The notes under the pieces: generated by a model
What the model saw: only the letters and a program-made list of their open reading frames with translations
Database searches by the model: none
What the model was told of the DNA's origin: nothing
Assembly: GCA_964440525.1 (NCBI GenBank)
Contig: CAYTTC010000006.1
Coordinates: 1 to 64,000 of the forward strand
Reading direction: 5' to 3'
Source of the DNA: DASWJZ01 sp964440525
GTDB lineage: Bacteria > Pseudomonadota > Alphaproteobacteria > Rhizobiales > Afifellaceae
DNA length: 64,000 nucleotides
Shown here: piece by piece, positions 16,774 through 26,539 of the stretch
Layout of the letters: each line of letters begins with the position of its first letter
Position numbering within the stretch: position 1 is the first letter of the stretch
Position numbers and translations under genes: made by a program

Positions 16774-17286
16774 TTACTCCCTGTGCGGGGCGCCTAAAGC
16801 AACATTCGGCCGGGTGGCGTGCGCCAAGGCACGTGCATAAAGGTCGCGCACGGAAAGCGCGCGATTTTCCCAGGTGAATTCACGCCGTAGCGCCTCGATC
16901 GCGACGGCCGGAACCTTCGACCCCGCGGCGCGGAGCAGATGCGCCGATAGTTCGGCCACATCGCCAACGTCATAGGTCGTGTCGAGTCCGGCGACGTCCA
17001 TGATGGCGTTGTTTCCCGGAATGCGCGTGCAGACGACCGGTAGCCCCGCCATCAGCATCTCGAGGAGCACGGTCGGCAATCCCTCCTGCTCTGACGCGAG
17101 GACGAAGACGTCGCTGCCGCGAACCATGCGCGCGACATCGGCGTCGGAGAGGAATCCGTGGAACACGACACGGTCGGTCACACCGAGCGCACTTGTCTGA
17201 GCCTGGAGCGCCGCGAGATCGCTCCCCTTGCCGACGATGTGGAGATGGGCAGCTGCGAGTTCTGGCCGGGCAATCGCACTGATCAC
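16774..17286 (-). pseudogene. C-terminal half of a GT4 glycosyltransferase (truncated)
   Basis: The 170 residues match the nucleotide-sugar-binding half of a GT-B family 4 glycosyltransferase: LHIVGKGSDL, VVFHGFLSDADVARM, and the EX7E-type signature SEQEGLPTVLLEMLMAGLPV. Full-length enzymes are about 350-400 aa, so the acceptor-binding N-terminal half is missing. Upstream in this frame the reading becomes unrelated within about 30 codons and reaches a stop. I read this as a gene cut by a rearrangement. It converges with the lasso-leader ORF, ending 18 bases from its stop. Confidence 0.75.
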
Positions 17287-17722
17287 GGTTCTCGGCTGAT
17301 ACCATAGTCGGTAGAAATCTGGCGAATATCGGCGAAGGTTTCACCTCCGGTGCCGGGGCCCGATAACCAAGCGAAGCATGCGGGCGAACTTCATTGTAAT
17401 GGTGCCGCCATCAGGGCGGACCACTTCAATGGGGAGGATCAACAGGGCGGTGCCATCAAGCGCACCACCCGAAAGACAAGGGCAGCAGAACCCGACGATC
17501 CTGCTGCCCTTCTCGCTCGGGAAGCTGGTGAGCGAGGCGGGGCGGGATTTGAAGGACGCCCCGCAGGAACGAATCTACCAAGCCGACTCGGACTCGCCAA
17601 GTTGTGTCTGGCGACGCGCACCGAGGTGAGCACCAAGGCTAGAGCGATGCTGTTCGCCCTTGGGCTTTCGCTCTCGTGTAGCCACGCCGACGATCGGATC
17701 CACGGATGCAGCGTGCTTCCCT
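17287..17722. other. Non-coding junction with truncated sequence and perfect inverted repeat
   Basis: Between the truncated glycosyltransferase and the Wzc-like gene there is no convincing ORF. The stretch looks like debris from an insertion or deletion. It contains the 11-bp inverted repeat listed separately. Confidence 0.5.
17478..17511. terminator. Perfect 11-bp inverted repeat, possible terminator or element end
   Basis: AAGGGCAGCAG at 17478-17488 is repeated inverted as CTGCTGCCCTT at 17501-17511, with a 12-base loop. This GC-rich hairpin could end transcription of the minus-strand Wzc-like gene, but no clear U-run follows on either strand. It could equally be a leftover end of a mobile element. 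Confidence 0.45.
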
Positions 17723-19522
17723 TCAGGCAACGTGCCTGTACCTATCGATGTAGATACCAGACTTACGAGCTGAAAGTTGGGGTTCAAACCGATCGAGCCT
17801 CGAGAGACGCACCTTATTAAAAATGGTACCAATGATTCGGCGCTCGACTTCGCGATGCCGAAGTACTTGTCCTATCACCTCGCTGGTTATGCGCTCCCAC
17901 TCGACTACAAAAAGCAGTCCGTCGAACAAATGAACCGCTGCTCTGACGTCAACTACCGGAAGGACGGGCGGCAAATCAACGATCACAAAATCGTAGCTTT
18001 TCCGCAGCTCGCCGAAGAGGTTCTTCGTCGTGATCGAGCTCAGGATTTCGCTGCCGTTCAAGAGCCGGGATTCAATGCCTGCTGGCAGAAAATGCAGTCT
18101 TTCGTTCTGATCCTGCCAGATCACATTGCCCATCGACGCGCCGTTTGTCACCACTTGAAGGAAGCCCGCCGATCCCGTGCCGACCAGATCCTCCGACAGG
18201 GTCGGACTTCTAAGATCGCCGTCAACCAATAAAGTCCGGACTCCGCTTTCCGCAACAAGCTGCGCGAGATTTGCCGCAACCGTTGTCTTGCCCTCGTTTG
18301 GAACAGATGATGTTACGCCGACAACGACGATTGGACCTGCCTCGTGCACATCCGCGGTAACCTTGACATTTCGCAGTGTCTCAGCAAATTCGGAAAAGGG
18401 AGCGCCGGTTGCTATGGAATAGGAAGGGGCAAGTGAGAACTTTCGAGCCGAGGCTCCCGACTGCTTTGCCATCATTCGCTTCTGCCCCTGTCCCAATCTG
18501 AAGATGGGAAGAGAGCCCAGGTGCGGAATGCCCGTTTCCGACTCCAATTGATATCGAGTGCGAATTGAACGATCAGTGAGATCCCGCGCAAGCGCCGCGC
18601 CGAAACCCAGCAGCAGCCCAACCGCGAGTGATCCGGTCATAACAAGAAGCGGCTTTGGCCAGCTCCTTCCGCCCGGAGGTGAAGCGGGGGTGATCACCTG
18701 CGCCAGCGTCACTGGAAGTGATCCCTGATCGGCCGTCTCTGTGTAACGGCTTAGAAGGCTATCATAGGTGGCGCGAATGGCACTCCTTTCTTCTGCCGGG
18801 AGGCTGGAGTCGTATGACCGCTCGCGCAGTTCCTCGAGTCGTGCCTGCAGCCAATCAGTTGCGCGCCCAACAGCACTTACCTGGCTGGAGGTACGGTCCA
18901 GCAAATAGGCGTCCGTGATGGCGTTGGCTATGCGGGCCGCCTCTTCCGGGTCGTAGGAAGTGTATTTCACGTTGACAACGTAGCTTAGTCCAACTCGCGA
19001 CACCGACAGGCTATTTCGCAAGATCCCAAGCGCCTGCAACGTCAGCTGTTCTTCGGATGGCGGACTTGGAATGGGCTTGAATTGGATAGGCTTGAAATGG
19101 GTCAGAATCCTCGCAACCTGATCCTGCACGAGGCTTTTCAGCCCCTTCTTGCTCATGAAATTCATGTCGCGGCTTAACGCCAGCTTCTTGACGACAGACT
19201 CGGCAATCAGCCTGGACGAAAGGACCTGAATTTGAGTTTCCACCGCCGCGTTGGTGATGGCCGAATCTTCGAACACATCTCCTCTTCCGAACACTTCGAG
19301 CTTTTTCGTTTCGATCAGAAGTTGGGCTGCCGCATCGTATTTCGGCGTCGCCAAGAGAAGGTAAAGCCCGCCGAGCAAAAGGGATAAGCAGACGCCAATC
19401 GCGACGAGTGAACGCCGGCGGCGCAGGAGCGCGATGACATCCGGCAGTCCAATCTCCTGGGCGGCGGCCAGCCTTTCGAGATGGTTCATCGGTTCGGCGC
19501 TGTTGTCCGGAGACTGCAGCAT
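17723..19522 (-). CDS. Wzc/ExoP-like polysaccharide co-polymerase with BY-kinase domain
   Basis: This is an inner-membrane polysaccharide co-polymerase that sets chain length in Wzx/Wzy-dependent export. The 599-aa protein has an N-terminal Wzz domain with a membrane segment near residues 38-58, a periplasmic part, a second membrane segment near 290-310 (PLLVMTGSLAVGLLLGFGAA), and a cytoplasmic P-loop kinase domain. Kinase motifs are Walker A SSVPNEGKTT (about 405-414), Walker A' LLVDGDLR and Walker B FVIVDLPP (about 512-519). The C-terminus has only two tyrosines (YIDRYRHVA) instead of a Tyr cluster, so autophosphorylation may be reduced. An alternative start is the Met at residue 12. Confidence 0.92.
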   Translation of the reverse strand: MLQSPDNSAEPMNHLERLAAAQEIGLPDVIALLRRRRSLVAIGVCLSLLLGGLYLLLATPKYDAAAQLLIETKKLEVFGRGDVFEDSAITNAAVETQIQVLSSRLIAESVVKKLALSRDMNFMSKKGLKSLVQDQVARILTHFKPIQFKPIPSPPSEEQLTLQALGILRNSLSVSRVGLSYVVNVKYTSYDPEEAARIANAITDAYLLDRTSSQVSAVGRATDWLQARLEELRERSYDSSLPAEERSAIRATYDSLLSRYTETADQGSLPVTLAQVITPASPPGGRSWPKPLLVMTGSLAVGLLLGFGAALARDLTDRSIRTRYQLESETGIPHLGSLPIFRLGQGQKRMMAKQSGASARKFSLAPSYSIATGAPFSEFAETLRNVKVTADVHEAGPIVVVGVTSSVPNEGKTTVAANLAQLVAESGVRTLLVDGDLRSPTLSEDLVGTGSAGFLQVVTNGASMGNVIWQDQNERLHFLPAGIESRLLNGSEILSSITTKNLFGELRKSYDFVIVDLPPVLPVVDVRAAVHLFDGLLFVVEWERITSEVIGQVLRHREVERRIIGTIFNKVRLSRLDRFEPQLSARKSGIYIDRYRHVA

Positions 19523-19888
19523 CAGGATTGCCCTGAGCGCGCTGCCCGGCGCGCAGGGTCAAGCATGCTGGACTCCGAGCGCCGACACCCACTCCAATCA
19601 AGTCTGTCACAAGGGAGCTGCGTTCGCTTCGCAACGCAATCAGGGTTCTGCGGCATGACTGAGTGAGTAGGCTGCCGGTTTGCGTCTTGCAAGGCCAAAA
19701 CCGGCGTTGAAGATTGTTCGGCCTGGCAAGCCAACCAAGGGTGGGCGGGCGCGGCGCCAGACCTCTGGAATGCTTCGTGGAAATGGCGGTGCCTTGAAAG
19801 CTGAGGTGAGGGGAAAAGCCTTCCGGCTCGCGATCCTGAAACGCAGCATTCGATACGGGCACCAAGGCCGGCCGGAAAGTCAGAGAAC
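19523..19888. other. Intergenic region upstream of the Wzc-like gene
   Basis: These 366 bases separate two minus-strand genes and probably hold the promoter of the Wzc-like gene. I see no ORF with convincing protein features, RNA gene or repeat here. Confidence 0.45.
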
Positions 19889-21295
19889 CTAAAAACTGTT
19901 TCGTGCCAGCGAAAGCGGTAAGGTATCTCTCACCTCCTGGCGCTGCAGAGCCCTTTGAAGTTTAGTTTCAGATAAAACTTCCTCTTTTACTATAAACATA
20001 AAGAAGACGCTAAACAGAAACCACAAATCTTCTGAATGTTGTAGGAACGATCTTGCAGCGTAGGCGTATGTGAAAAGAAAGCTGGTGACGATTGCAAAGA
20101 TGAGGCCCGCTTCATTGTTTCCGTAGGACAGAGTCCGTCGTAGATGGACCAGACCGCTTGCTAATGTCACGCCGAGCATCGCTATTCCTAGGATGCCGAG
20201 ATCGAGCAATGTATCGATGTAACCGCTATGCGAATGACTCGGACCTGAGTAGCTATCGGATCGCTCCCCCTCGGAACCCTTATGCCACGCAAAAAACTCG
20301 AAGAAATATCGAGTGTTGTCATCGATCCAGAACGCCCGGTAGCCTGAGCCAAGCCACATCCGGTCCTCGTTCTGAACGAGTGCCCATTGCCATAGCTCGG
20401 TTCGCCCGGTCAGGGTGGGACTCCGCCCGAGAAGGTCTAGGACCAGGGGTTGGCCCCACACGCCAACGAAAATCCCTGTCGCCACGACAAACAGCGCGAG
20501 GACGATGCGCAATTCGATCTGCAGCCTAATTCCACGCACGGTCCCTCCGAAAATCAAATAGAAAACCGGTCCCACACCAACGCTCGCAAAGCCCGCGGCG
20601 AGCGCAGTCGCGGATTGCGCTAGAAACAGCATCCCTACTGCCGCGAAGCTCGTTACGACGGCAGTCTTTCGCCAATCCGTTAGGCCAAGTAAAACCGCCG
20701 CTGGGATTAAGGCGATCGCAAGCGCTAAGGTTCGCCCGAAGTCGTTCTTTTGGCCGACGAGCCCCTGCCAGGCGCCAGAATATGCGCCTGTTCTGATGAT
20801 TCCGGCGCCGCTAAAGGCCGCAACGACGCCGACAATCGCGAAAATCAAGAACGAGATTGTCAGCAGATTAAAGAGCGTCCGTAAATCGAATCTAGAAACA
20901 ACATAGACAGCGAATGAGGAACTCATCAGTAGTGCAACGGCCCTTCGGAGGGTTGATTCCGGATCTTGCGACCATATCGTGGATACGACTGTAAGCAATA
21001 ACAAGAAAATCAGAGGTGCGGCACGCCAAAGAACCTTGAAGAGCCATTTCGGTATGCCCCGACAAAGCAGAGTGACTACGCCGGCAAAGTAGATACTTGC
21101 AGAAAGCGCTTGAAAGAGCGGTGTCCCTTCAGTTCGGGAGTCTTTGGCAGACATAAAGAGTGTATCAAATGTCCCAAATAGAATGAGGACAAAGCAAGCG
21201 ATGACGAGCCCCCTCTCGTACAACGCTATATCTCTCCGCGCTGACTTAGCGTGCGTCCGGAGTGGATCGGACCGAACAGCCTTAGCTCGCTCCAT
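19889..21295 (-). CDS. O-antigen ligase/polymerase (Wzy-like) membrane protein
   Basis: The product is a polytopic inner-membrane protein with about ten hydrophobic segments and the Wzy_C/O-antigen ligase region, including a large loop with WLGSGYRAFW and SHSHSGYIDTLLDLGILG. That loop pattern is typical of ExoQ/Wzy-type polymerases that join repeat units on the periplasmic side. I chose ATG 21295, which overlaps the end of the upstream GT26 gene by 14 bases. A longer form from 21349 would add 18 residues. Polymerase rather than ligase is inferred from the Wzc-like neighbour. Confidence 0.85.
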   Translation of the reverse strand: MERAKAVRSDPLRTHAKSARRDIALYERGLVIACFVLILFGTFDTLFMSAKDSRTEGTPLFQALSASIYFAGVVTLLCRGIPKWLFKVLWRAAPLIFLLLLTVVSTIWSQDPESTLRRAVALLMSSSFAVYVVSRFDLRTLFNLLTISFLIFAIVGVVAAFSGAGIIRTGAYSGAWQGLVGQKNDFGRTLALAIALIPAAVLLGLTDWRKTAVVTSFAAVGMLFLAQSATALAAGFASVGVGPVFYLIFGGTVRGIRLQIELRIVLALFVVATGIFVGVWGQPLVLDLLGRSPTLTGRTELWQWALVQNEDRMWLGSGYRAFWIDDNTRYFFEFFAWHKGSEGERSDSYSGPSHSHSGYIDTLLDLGILGIAMLGVTLASGLVHLRRTLSYGNNEAGLIFAIVTSFLFTYAYAARSFLQHSEDLWFLFSVFFMFIVKEEVLSETKLQRALQRQEVRDTLPLSLARNSF

Positions 21296-22127
21296 CGGTT
21301 TTGATCGCCCCTTCCGGCATGTCACGGCAGGACGTAAGAAACAGGACATAAAGCGCGTGTGGATTGGTCGTCAGATAACGCTGGGCGAGGCGCCGGGGTT
21401 CTAACCAGACGCGATAAAGCCACTCGAGCCCCATCATCTGCATGCGATGCGGCGCTCGCTTGGTCCTACCGGCCAGAAAATCGAGTAAGCCCCCGCATGA
21501 CTTCGCGACTCCGACGGCGGTCAGTCGACGCCGATTCGCGAGAATGAATTGCTGCTGCTGTGGTACGCCGAGGCCGACCCACAGGACATCAGGGGCGGCT
21601 CTATTGATAAAATCCACAACCTCCGATTCCTCTTCGGCACTAAAATATCCATTTCGGCGGCCGACAATCCTCAATCCCGGATAGAGTTCACGAGCTCGGA
21701 TCACGGCACTGGCATTCACGTCCTCTGTGGCGCCGAGGAAGAAAAAGCTGGCGCCGACCTCGCACGCAAGTCTTGCCGCGTCATGGAAAGCGTCTGTGGT
21801 CGCGACTCGTTCCGGAAGTCTCAAACGCGACCTCAAGCGGGAAGCGAAAACGACAGACATGCCGTCAGCACTGATTAGATCGGCTTTTTCGAACAATATT
21901 CTGATATCGGGTCGCGAAGCGCACAACGACGCAACTTGACCATTTGCGGTCGTGAAGAATAGGCAAGGCTGGTTCGCGCCCCTACGCGAGAGGGCAGCCG
22001 TGATAGTGAGCTTGGCTGTGGTGGCTCGGTCAAGCACTGCAATCGGGAGGCCGCCTATGTTTAACCGAGCAAAACGGACATGACCGCCGACGATGTCCGC
22101 CGGGGGTGTTTCATCGATCTGGGTCAT
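21282..22127 (-). CDS. WecG/TagA/CpsF family (GT26) glycosyltransferase
   Basis: This 281-aa GT26 enzyme typically adds an N-acetyl-mannosamine(uronic) or related sugar to a lipid-linked acceptor at the membrane. Family marks are the TTANGQV region, ADLISADGMSVVFASR, FFFLGATEDV, RRNGYFS and VGLGVPQQQQFI, with the C-terminal GLEWLYRVWLEPRRLAQRYL membrane-associating segment. It overlaps the polymerase gene by a few bases and is probably in the same transcript. Donor sugar is not predictable from sequence, though the uronate dehydrogenase at 52755 could feed such a transferase. Confidence 0.92.
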   Translation of the reverse strand: MTQIDETPPADIVGGHVRFARLNIGGLPIAVLDRATTAKLTITAALSRRGANQPCLFFTTANGQVASLCASRPDIRILFEKADLISADGMSVVFASRLRSRLRLPERVATTDAFHDAARLACEVGASFFFLGATEDVNASAVIRARELYPGLRIVGRRNGYFSAEEESEVVDFINRAAPDVLWVGLGVPQQQQFILANRRRLTAVGVAKSCGGLLDFLAGRTKRAPHRMQMMGLEWLYRVWLEPRRLAQRYLTTNPHALYVLFLTSCRDMPEGAIKTDGAS

Positions 22128-22214
22128 TCTTAACCTCTCATTCGAAAGGCCAACTCGCCGCGCTCATAATTACGATACCTTCTTGTCTCCATTCTTTTGC
22201 CAATTCGAATCGCC

Positions 22215-23372
22215 ATGTTGCCAGATCAATCGGCGGTGCCTATCCCTCATAGAAACCCTCAGGCAGACACTTTGTCAGATCGAGTACTCTCTTTCTTCAT
22301 TCAGGATCTTCGTGCTGGGGGTGCTGAACACAATGTAGCGCGAATCCTTAGCGGGATTGTGGCACGCGGGATCGCGGCGGATCTGGTCGTAGTTGAACGG
22401 AAGGGCGTCTTTTTCAATGAACTCGATTCTCGGGTGAACGTCGTAGAGCTGCCGCAAAAGCGGACTATGAGCAGCATTCTTGGCCTCAAGCGCTACATTG
22501 AGAGCCGTCGCCCGGTGGCCCTGGTCTCTTCGCTCACTCACACGAATATCGCCGCGATTCTGGCCAATTCTCTTGCATCGCCACGAACGAGACTCGTTGT
22601 GGTCGAGCGAAACCAGCTCTCGCTCAACCGCAGTTTGAAAACTGGTTTCGTTCGGCTTTCTTATGCCCTGGTTCCTTGGCTTTATCCAAGGGCGGACGTT
22701 TTGGCCGCGGTGTCGACCGGCGTGCGTGACGATCTTGCCAGAACGATGAGGGTTTCGGCCGATCAGATCAACGTTCTCTACAATCCGGTCGTAACCGACG
22801 ATCTTGAGCGCCGCGCGGCGGAGTCCATCGAGCATCCGTGGGTCTTGGACAGTCGGATTCCGATTATCCTTGGGGTGGGCCGCCTAGTGCCTCAGAAGAA
22901 TTTTCCACTCCTGATTCATGCCTTCGTTCGGGTGCGAAAGCAGCGGCCTGCCCGTCTTATTGTCCTCGGCGAGGGGGAGATGCGGTCCGAGCTCGACGGG
23001 CTTGTTCAGTCGCTGGGTGTCAAATCGGACGTTGATTTTCCGGGATTTGACGCCAATCCATTTCGCTTCATGCGCAGGGCTGCGATTTACGTCCTGTCTT
23101 CCGATTGGGAAGGGCTGCCAACCACACTGATCGAAGCGATGGCGTGCGGTGCGCCGGTCGTAGCTACGGATTGCAGGAGTGGTCCGAGCGAAATCCTTCT
23201 GCAGGGTCAATTCGGCCGTTTGGTTCCAACGGGCGACGTCGGCGCTCTCGCTGGGGCCATCATGGAGACACTGGACGCTCCGGGGGACAAAGCGCCGCGG
23301 ATCGCACGCGCCAGGGAATTCAATCTTCAAAGTGCCGTCGACCGCTACCTTAGTGTTGTCGGCTGGCGATAG
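22215..23372 (+). CDS. Family 4 glycosyltransferase
   Basis: This is a cytoplasmic GT-B retaining glycosyltransferase of 385 aa. The N-terminal half has the acceptor site with RAGGAEHNVARIL. The donor-binding half shows ILGVGRLVPQKNF and the EX7E signature DWEGLPTTLIEAMACGAPV. It starts at ATG 22215 (a TTG six codons earlier is possible) and runs divergently from the GT26 gene. GT4 proteins of this type add hexoses during repeat-unit assembly, but neither donor nor linkage can be read from the sequence. Confidence 0.9.
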   Translation: MLPDQSAVPIPHRNPQADTLSDRVLSFFIQDLRAGGAEHNVARILSGIVARGIAADLVVVERKGVFFNELDSRVNVVELPQKRTMSSILGLKRYIESRRPVALVSSLTHTNIAAILANSLASPRTRLVVVERNQLSLNRSLKTGFVRLSYALVPWLYPRADVLAAVSTGVRDDLARTMRVSADQINVLYNPVVTDDLERRAAESIEHPWVLDSRIPIILGVGRLVPQKNFPLLIHAFVRVRKQRPARLIVLGEGEMRSELDGLVQSLGVKSDVDFPGFDANPFRFMRRAAIYVLSSDWEGLPTTLIEAMACGAPVVATDCRSGPSEILLQGQFGRLVPTGDVGALAGAIMETLDAPGDKAPRIARAREFNLQSAVDRYLSVVGWR

Positions 23373-23631
23373 GCATGTAGACCTGACTTGCACCGCTCTT
23401 AATGGCAGTGACTTTCACGTTTGCCAACGTGGCGACGATGACCAAAAAACAAATATAGAAGTAGCGGCCTCCGTGTAGAATGGGAGAGGCAACTTAAGCG
23501 ACTGGGTCGTGTGGGTGGGAAGGATCGTACTTGACCTGCGCTTACCGTTCCTGCCTAAGAAGATCTGTCGCCAATCAGAATGACATTAATTAAAGATCTC
23601 CCGCACATGCCGGAACATACGCGTGGGGACC

Positions 23632-23751
23632 ATGACGCTGCCGTCATTTGCGAAAGTTGACAGCCGCCTTGAACGACTAGGCGCACATCCTGTTGAGCGG
23701 CGCAGGGCTTTCGTGCTGTCAAATCGGGATGAAAGCAGCGGCTACTCATGA
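23632..23751 (+). CDS. Small ORF (39 aa) overlapping the next glycosyltransferase start
   Basis: An ORF of 39 residues ends with a four-base ATGA overlap on the downstream GT4 gene, a layout typical of translational coupling. The product is charged (SRLERLGAHPVERRRAF) with no membrane segment and no family I recognise. It may be the surviving C-terminus of a lost gene. The rest of the 23373-23631 gap shows nothing convincing. Confidence 0.3.
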   Translation: MTLPSFAKVDSRLERLGAHPVERRRAFVLSNRDESSGYS

Positions 23752-24857
23752 AGCCCCTCCAGCGTGTCATGATCATCGTTTCCTTCGTGAATCTCGCCGG
23801 AGCTCAGCTTGCCGCGCTGCGTGTTGCGCGGGGACTTCGCGATCTTGGCCATGATCCAAAGGTGGTTTTCCTCTATCTGCAAACCACGATTGACATGCCC
23901 GATCACGCCTTCGAGATACTGTTGCCGAGAGCAAAGCCCGGCCCGCTCGGCTACCTTCGGATCTTGCGTGACCTCGCCCGTATGATGCGGCAAGAAAGGC
24001 CCGACTGCGTCTTGACATTCCTTCCATTCGCAAACGTTCTTGGTCAACTCGTAGCCTTGTCCGCCGGAGTCAGGAAGCGAATCGTGTCTCATCGCTTTCC
24101 GATATATACGGCCAGTCCAATCATGCGCTGCTTGGATTTGGTTTGGGCGTGGTTCGGCGTATATACTCGCGTTGTCGCGGTGTCTGAAAGCGTTCGGGCA
24201 ACGTGTCGCAGATATCCATCCTGGCTTCGGGATCGTATTGTTGTGGTCCACAATGGCCTCAGAGAGTGGCGATCTTCGACACTCACTCGCCAGGATGCCC
24301 GGCGGCGCTTCGGAATTGCAGAAGGGAATTTTGTTCTCGTCGCTGTTGGGCGCCTTTCCCGCGAGAAGAATTATCCATTCATGCTGCGCTGTGTGCAGCA
24401 ACTTGAGAACGTGATATTGCTCATTGCGGGCACGGGCGGCTTGCGCTCGGATCTGGAGCATATGCTTGCAGAGCTCGGCCTGGGAGCAAAGGTTCGACTC
24501 CTCGGGAATTTGGCCCACTCGGAGATTCCGGACCTCCTTGCCGCGGCGGATGTTTTCATTCAGACGTCGATTTATGAGGGTCACAGCAATTCAATTCTTG
24601 AGGCATTACACGCGGGGATACCGATCATGGCACCTGATATTCCCGCCCAGCGAGAGATGCTTACTAGTGCAGATGGCAAGACGGCCGGCGCGCTTCTGCC
24701 GCTCGGGAACATTCACTCATGGGTCACCGCGATCGAACGCCTACGGGTCGATGGCAGTGCAGCACAGGAAGCCCGCGAAGCCGCCCTGCGTCGCGGAAAA
24801 GTATTCCGCTACGATGCGATGATCGCGGGCTTTGATCGAGTATTGACTGATGACTAG
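23748..24857 (+). CDS. Family 4 glycosyltransferase
   Basis: This is a GT-B fold enzyme of 369 aa. The N-terminal glycine loop reads FVNLAGAQLAALRVARGL. The C-terminal donor domain has VAVGRLSREKNYPFML, IAGTGGLRSDLE and the signature IYEGHSNSILEALHAGIPI. It is expected to work on the cytoplasmic face during repeat-unit assembly. It lies downstream of another GT4 gene on the same strand with a 375-base gap that contains the possible coupled small ORF. Confidence 0.9.
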   Translation: MKPLQRVMIIVSFVNLAGAQLAALRVARGLRDLGHDPKVVFLYLQTTIDMPDHAFEILLPRAKPGPLGYLRILRDLARMMRQERPDCVLTFLPFANVLGQLVALSAGVRKRIVSHRFPIYTASPIMRCLDLVWAWFGVYTRVVAVSESVRATCRRYPSWLRDRIVVVHNGLREWRSSTLTRQDARRRFGIAEGNFVLVAVGRLSREKNYPFMLRCVQQLENVILLIAGTGGLRSDLEHMLAELGLGAKVRLLGNLAHSEIPDLLAAADVFIQTSIYEGHSNSILEALHAGIPIMAPDIPAQREMLTSADGKTAGALLPLGNIHSWVTAIERLRVDGSAAQEAREAALRRGKVFRYDAMIAGFDRVLTDD

Positions 24858-25560
24858 AGTGCCGCATACCGGCAAGGTCTTCGAAAGGGCTATGAGGCGA
24901 CTTACGTTCTCTGAAGGGTGTGCTCTCTGCCTCCGTTGAAGTGATAAATTCCAGTGACGACACGGGAGCTCGTCTTATCCGGCACCAATCGAGACATTGC
25001 TGATACTAAGCCGGGATGCTCCATCGGCGGGCCTTTCAGCTCGTTGAACCTTTCATGACCGGCACGGTCGTGGGAGCAAGCAAAGAATGGAGGCGTTTTT
25101 TCCACGAGATCTCCTTCGGGCAGCACTATCATTCCGCATACTCAGGGACTGATCCTTGGCGGCTCGCATCGGAGATCAATCTGACGGGCAGAAAGGCTAT
25201 CGAGTATGCGGTCCGGGCGGCACGGCGCGACGCAAGGAAACTTTCGAGAACGGGGACAATAAAACATTCGTCGCCAGTCCCTGGCTGATGGCGGCAGTCA
25301 CATCAAACATCTCAACGCATGGTTTCGGCTCAAGCTCCCGACCGTGATGGGCTGGCATGCCGGTGCGCGCGATGGGGACCCCCAAGGGCATCGAATCGGT
25401 TCTGAGCGGCCAGCAATCGCGCCGGCCAGATCCGTCTGATTTATCGCGCGGCGGATTTACAGCGGGAAATCTTGAACCAATGAAATATCTCGCTGTGCGT
25501 TCACATTCTGCCCGCTTTTCGGGGTCATAGCGGTCATCGAAGTGTAAGCGGGTGCATAGC
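24858..25560. other. 700-base stretch with one possible gene fragment
   Basis: No intact gene is convincing here. A plus-strand frame at 25016-25288 (90 aa) has a protein-like composition, with FFHEISFGQHYHSAYSG and LTGRKAIEYAVRAARRD, and may be the C-terminal end of a lost gene. I do not recognise the family. The remaining bases show no RNA gene or repeat. Confidence 0.4.
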
Positions 25561-26403
25561 ATGCCCATCGCAATACCGAGGTCGGGTGTCTCGCTGCAAT
25601 CGGTGCGGGCATGGTTCGGCGAGCGCCTGAATACATTTCGTTTGAGCCGCGTCCCGCGACGAGATGTCGATTTCAGCAACCTGATTCTCCTGGAAAAGAT
25701 TGATCTGAGGCGAGTACTCGATCCATCGTCGTTTGTTGAGGAGTGGCAATCGGTCGAGCGGAAGGTCGTCGAAGGCAATTTGGGCGCGAGTGCGAACCGT
25801 GGTGACCAAAGAGCGCTGTACCAGTTCGTGCGGCATTTCCAGCCGGTTGATGTTCTTGAAATCGGGACACGCTTCGGAGTTTCGGCGCTTGTAATTGCGG
25901 CTGCCATGCATCGGAATTCAGTTGAGGCTGGTAGAAAGGTAGGCACGCTAAAGACCCTGGACGTCAGAGATGTCGACGACCCGGCGCGCCCTTGGGCGCA
26001 ATCCGGGCAACCGCTGTCGCCCCGCCAGCTAGTTGCTGAGGCTGGCTACGCCAATGTGGTAGACTTCATTACGCAGGATTCCTCCACGTTCTTGGCATCC
26101 ACGACGCTTCAGTTCGATTTCGTTTTCCTCGATGGCAGCACCGCAGCGGCGGGCGTTTATCGCGACCTGCAAAACTTGCCGAACGTAATTCGCGAAGGAG
26201 CCGTCGTGCTTGTCCACGTCTACTTCCCCGAGGGAAGGCCGCTCTGGCCGGGTCAGGGGCCCATCAACGGCCCATGGCATGCGTTGAGCCGTCTGCAAGC
26301 GGAAGTCACCAACGTTGTGGCGCAACCGTTAGGTGAGTTGCCCTGGCCCACAAAGATGGAAACGAATCGGACAAGTCTCGCGCTGATTGGACGCCGGCTC
26401 TGA
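25561..26403 (+). CDS. Class I SAM methyltransferase (Methyltransf_24 type)
   Basis: The 280-aa protein has a Rossmann-fold SAM-binding motif VLEIGTRFGVSA near residue 100, an acidic DVRDVDD strand and the FDFVFLDGS motif typical of the CmcI/Methyltransf_24 group. The N-terminal 70 residues have no recognised domain. I used ATG 25561; GTG 25552 is three codons upstream. Its role is probably O-methylation of a sugar in the surface polysaccharide, inferred from the locus. Confidence 0.82.
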   Translation: MPIAIPRSGVSLQSVRAWFGERLNTFRLSRVPRRDVDFSNLILLEKIDLRRVLDPSSFVEEWQSVERKVVEGNLGASANRGDQRALYQFVRHFQPVDVLEIGTRFGVSALVIAAAMHRNSVEAGRKVGTLKTLDVRDVDDPARPWAQSGQPLSPRQLVAEAGYANVVDFITQDSSTFLASTTLQFDFVFLDGSTAAAGVYRDLQNLPNVIREGAVVLVHVYFPEGRPLWPGQGPINGPWHALSRLQAEVTNVVAQPLGELPWPTKMETNRTSLALIGRRL

Positions 26404-26539
26404 CCCAATTCTCGGCCTCTCGTTGTGCGCTGAATGGCCCCGTCGCGAGCACGATTCGGATGTGTCTCAAGTGCTTCGTGAAAAGTGTTGGTACTGGCGT
26501 TCGCACCGTACGTCGCGCTCCGGCATAAGTGGCGAGCGC

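Noticed and set aside
16561..24857. Complete lasso-peptide gene cluster
   Set aside because: No asparagine-synthetase-like cyclase, transglutaminase-like protease or RRE gene next to the leader peptide; the neighbours are polysaccharide genes.
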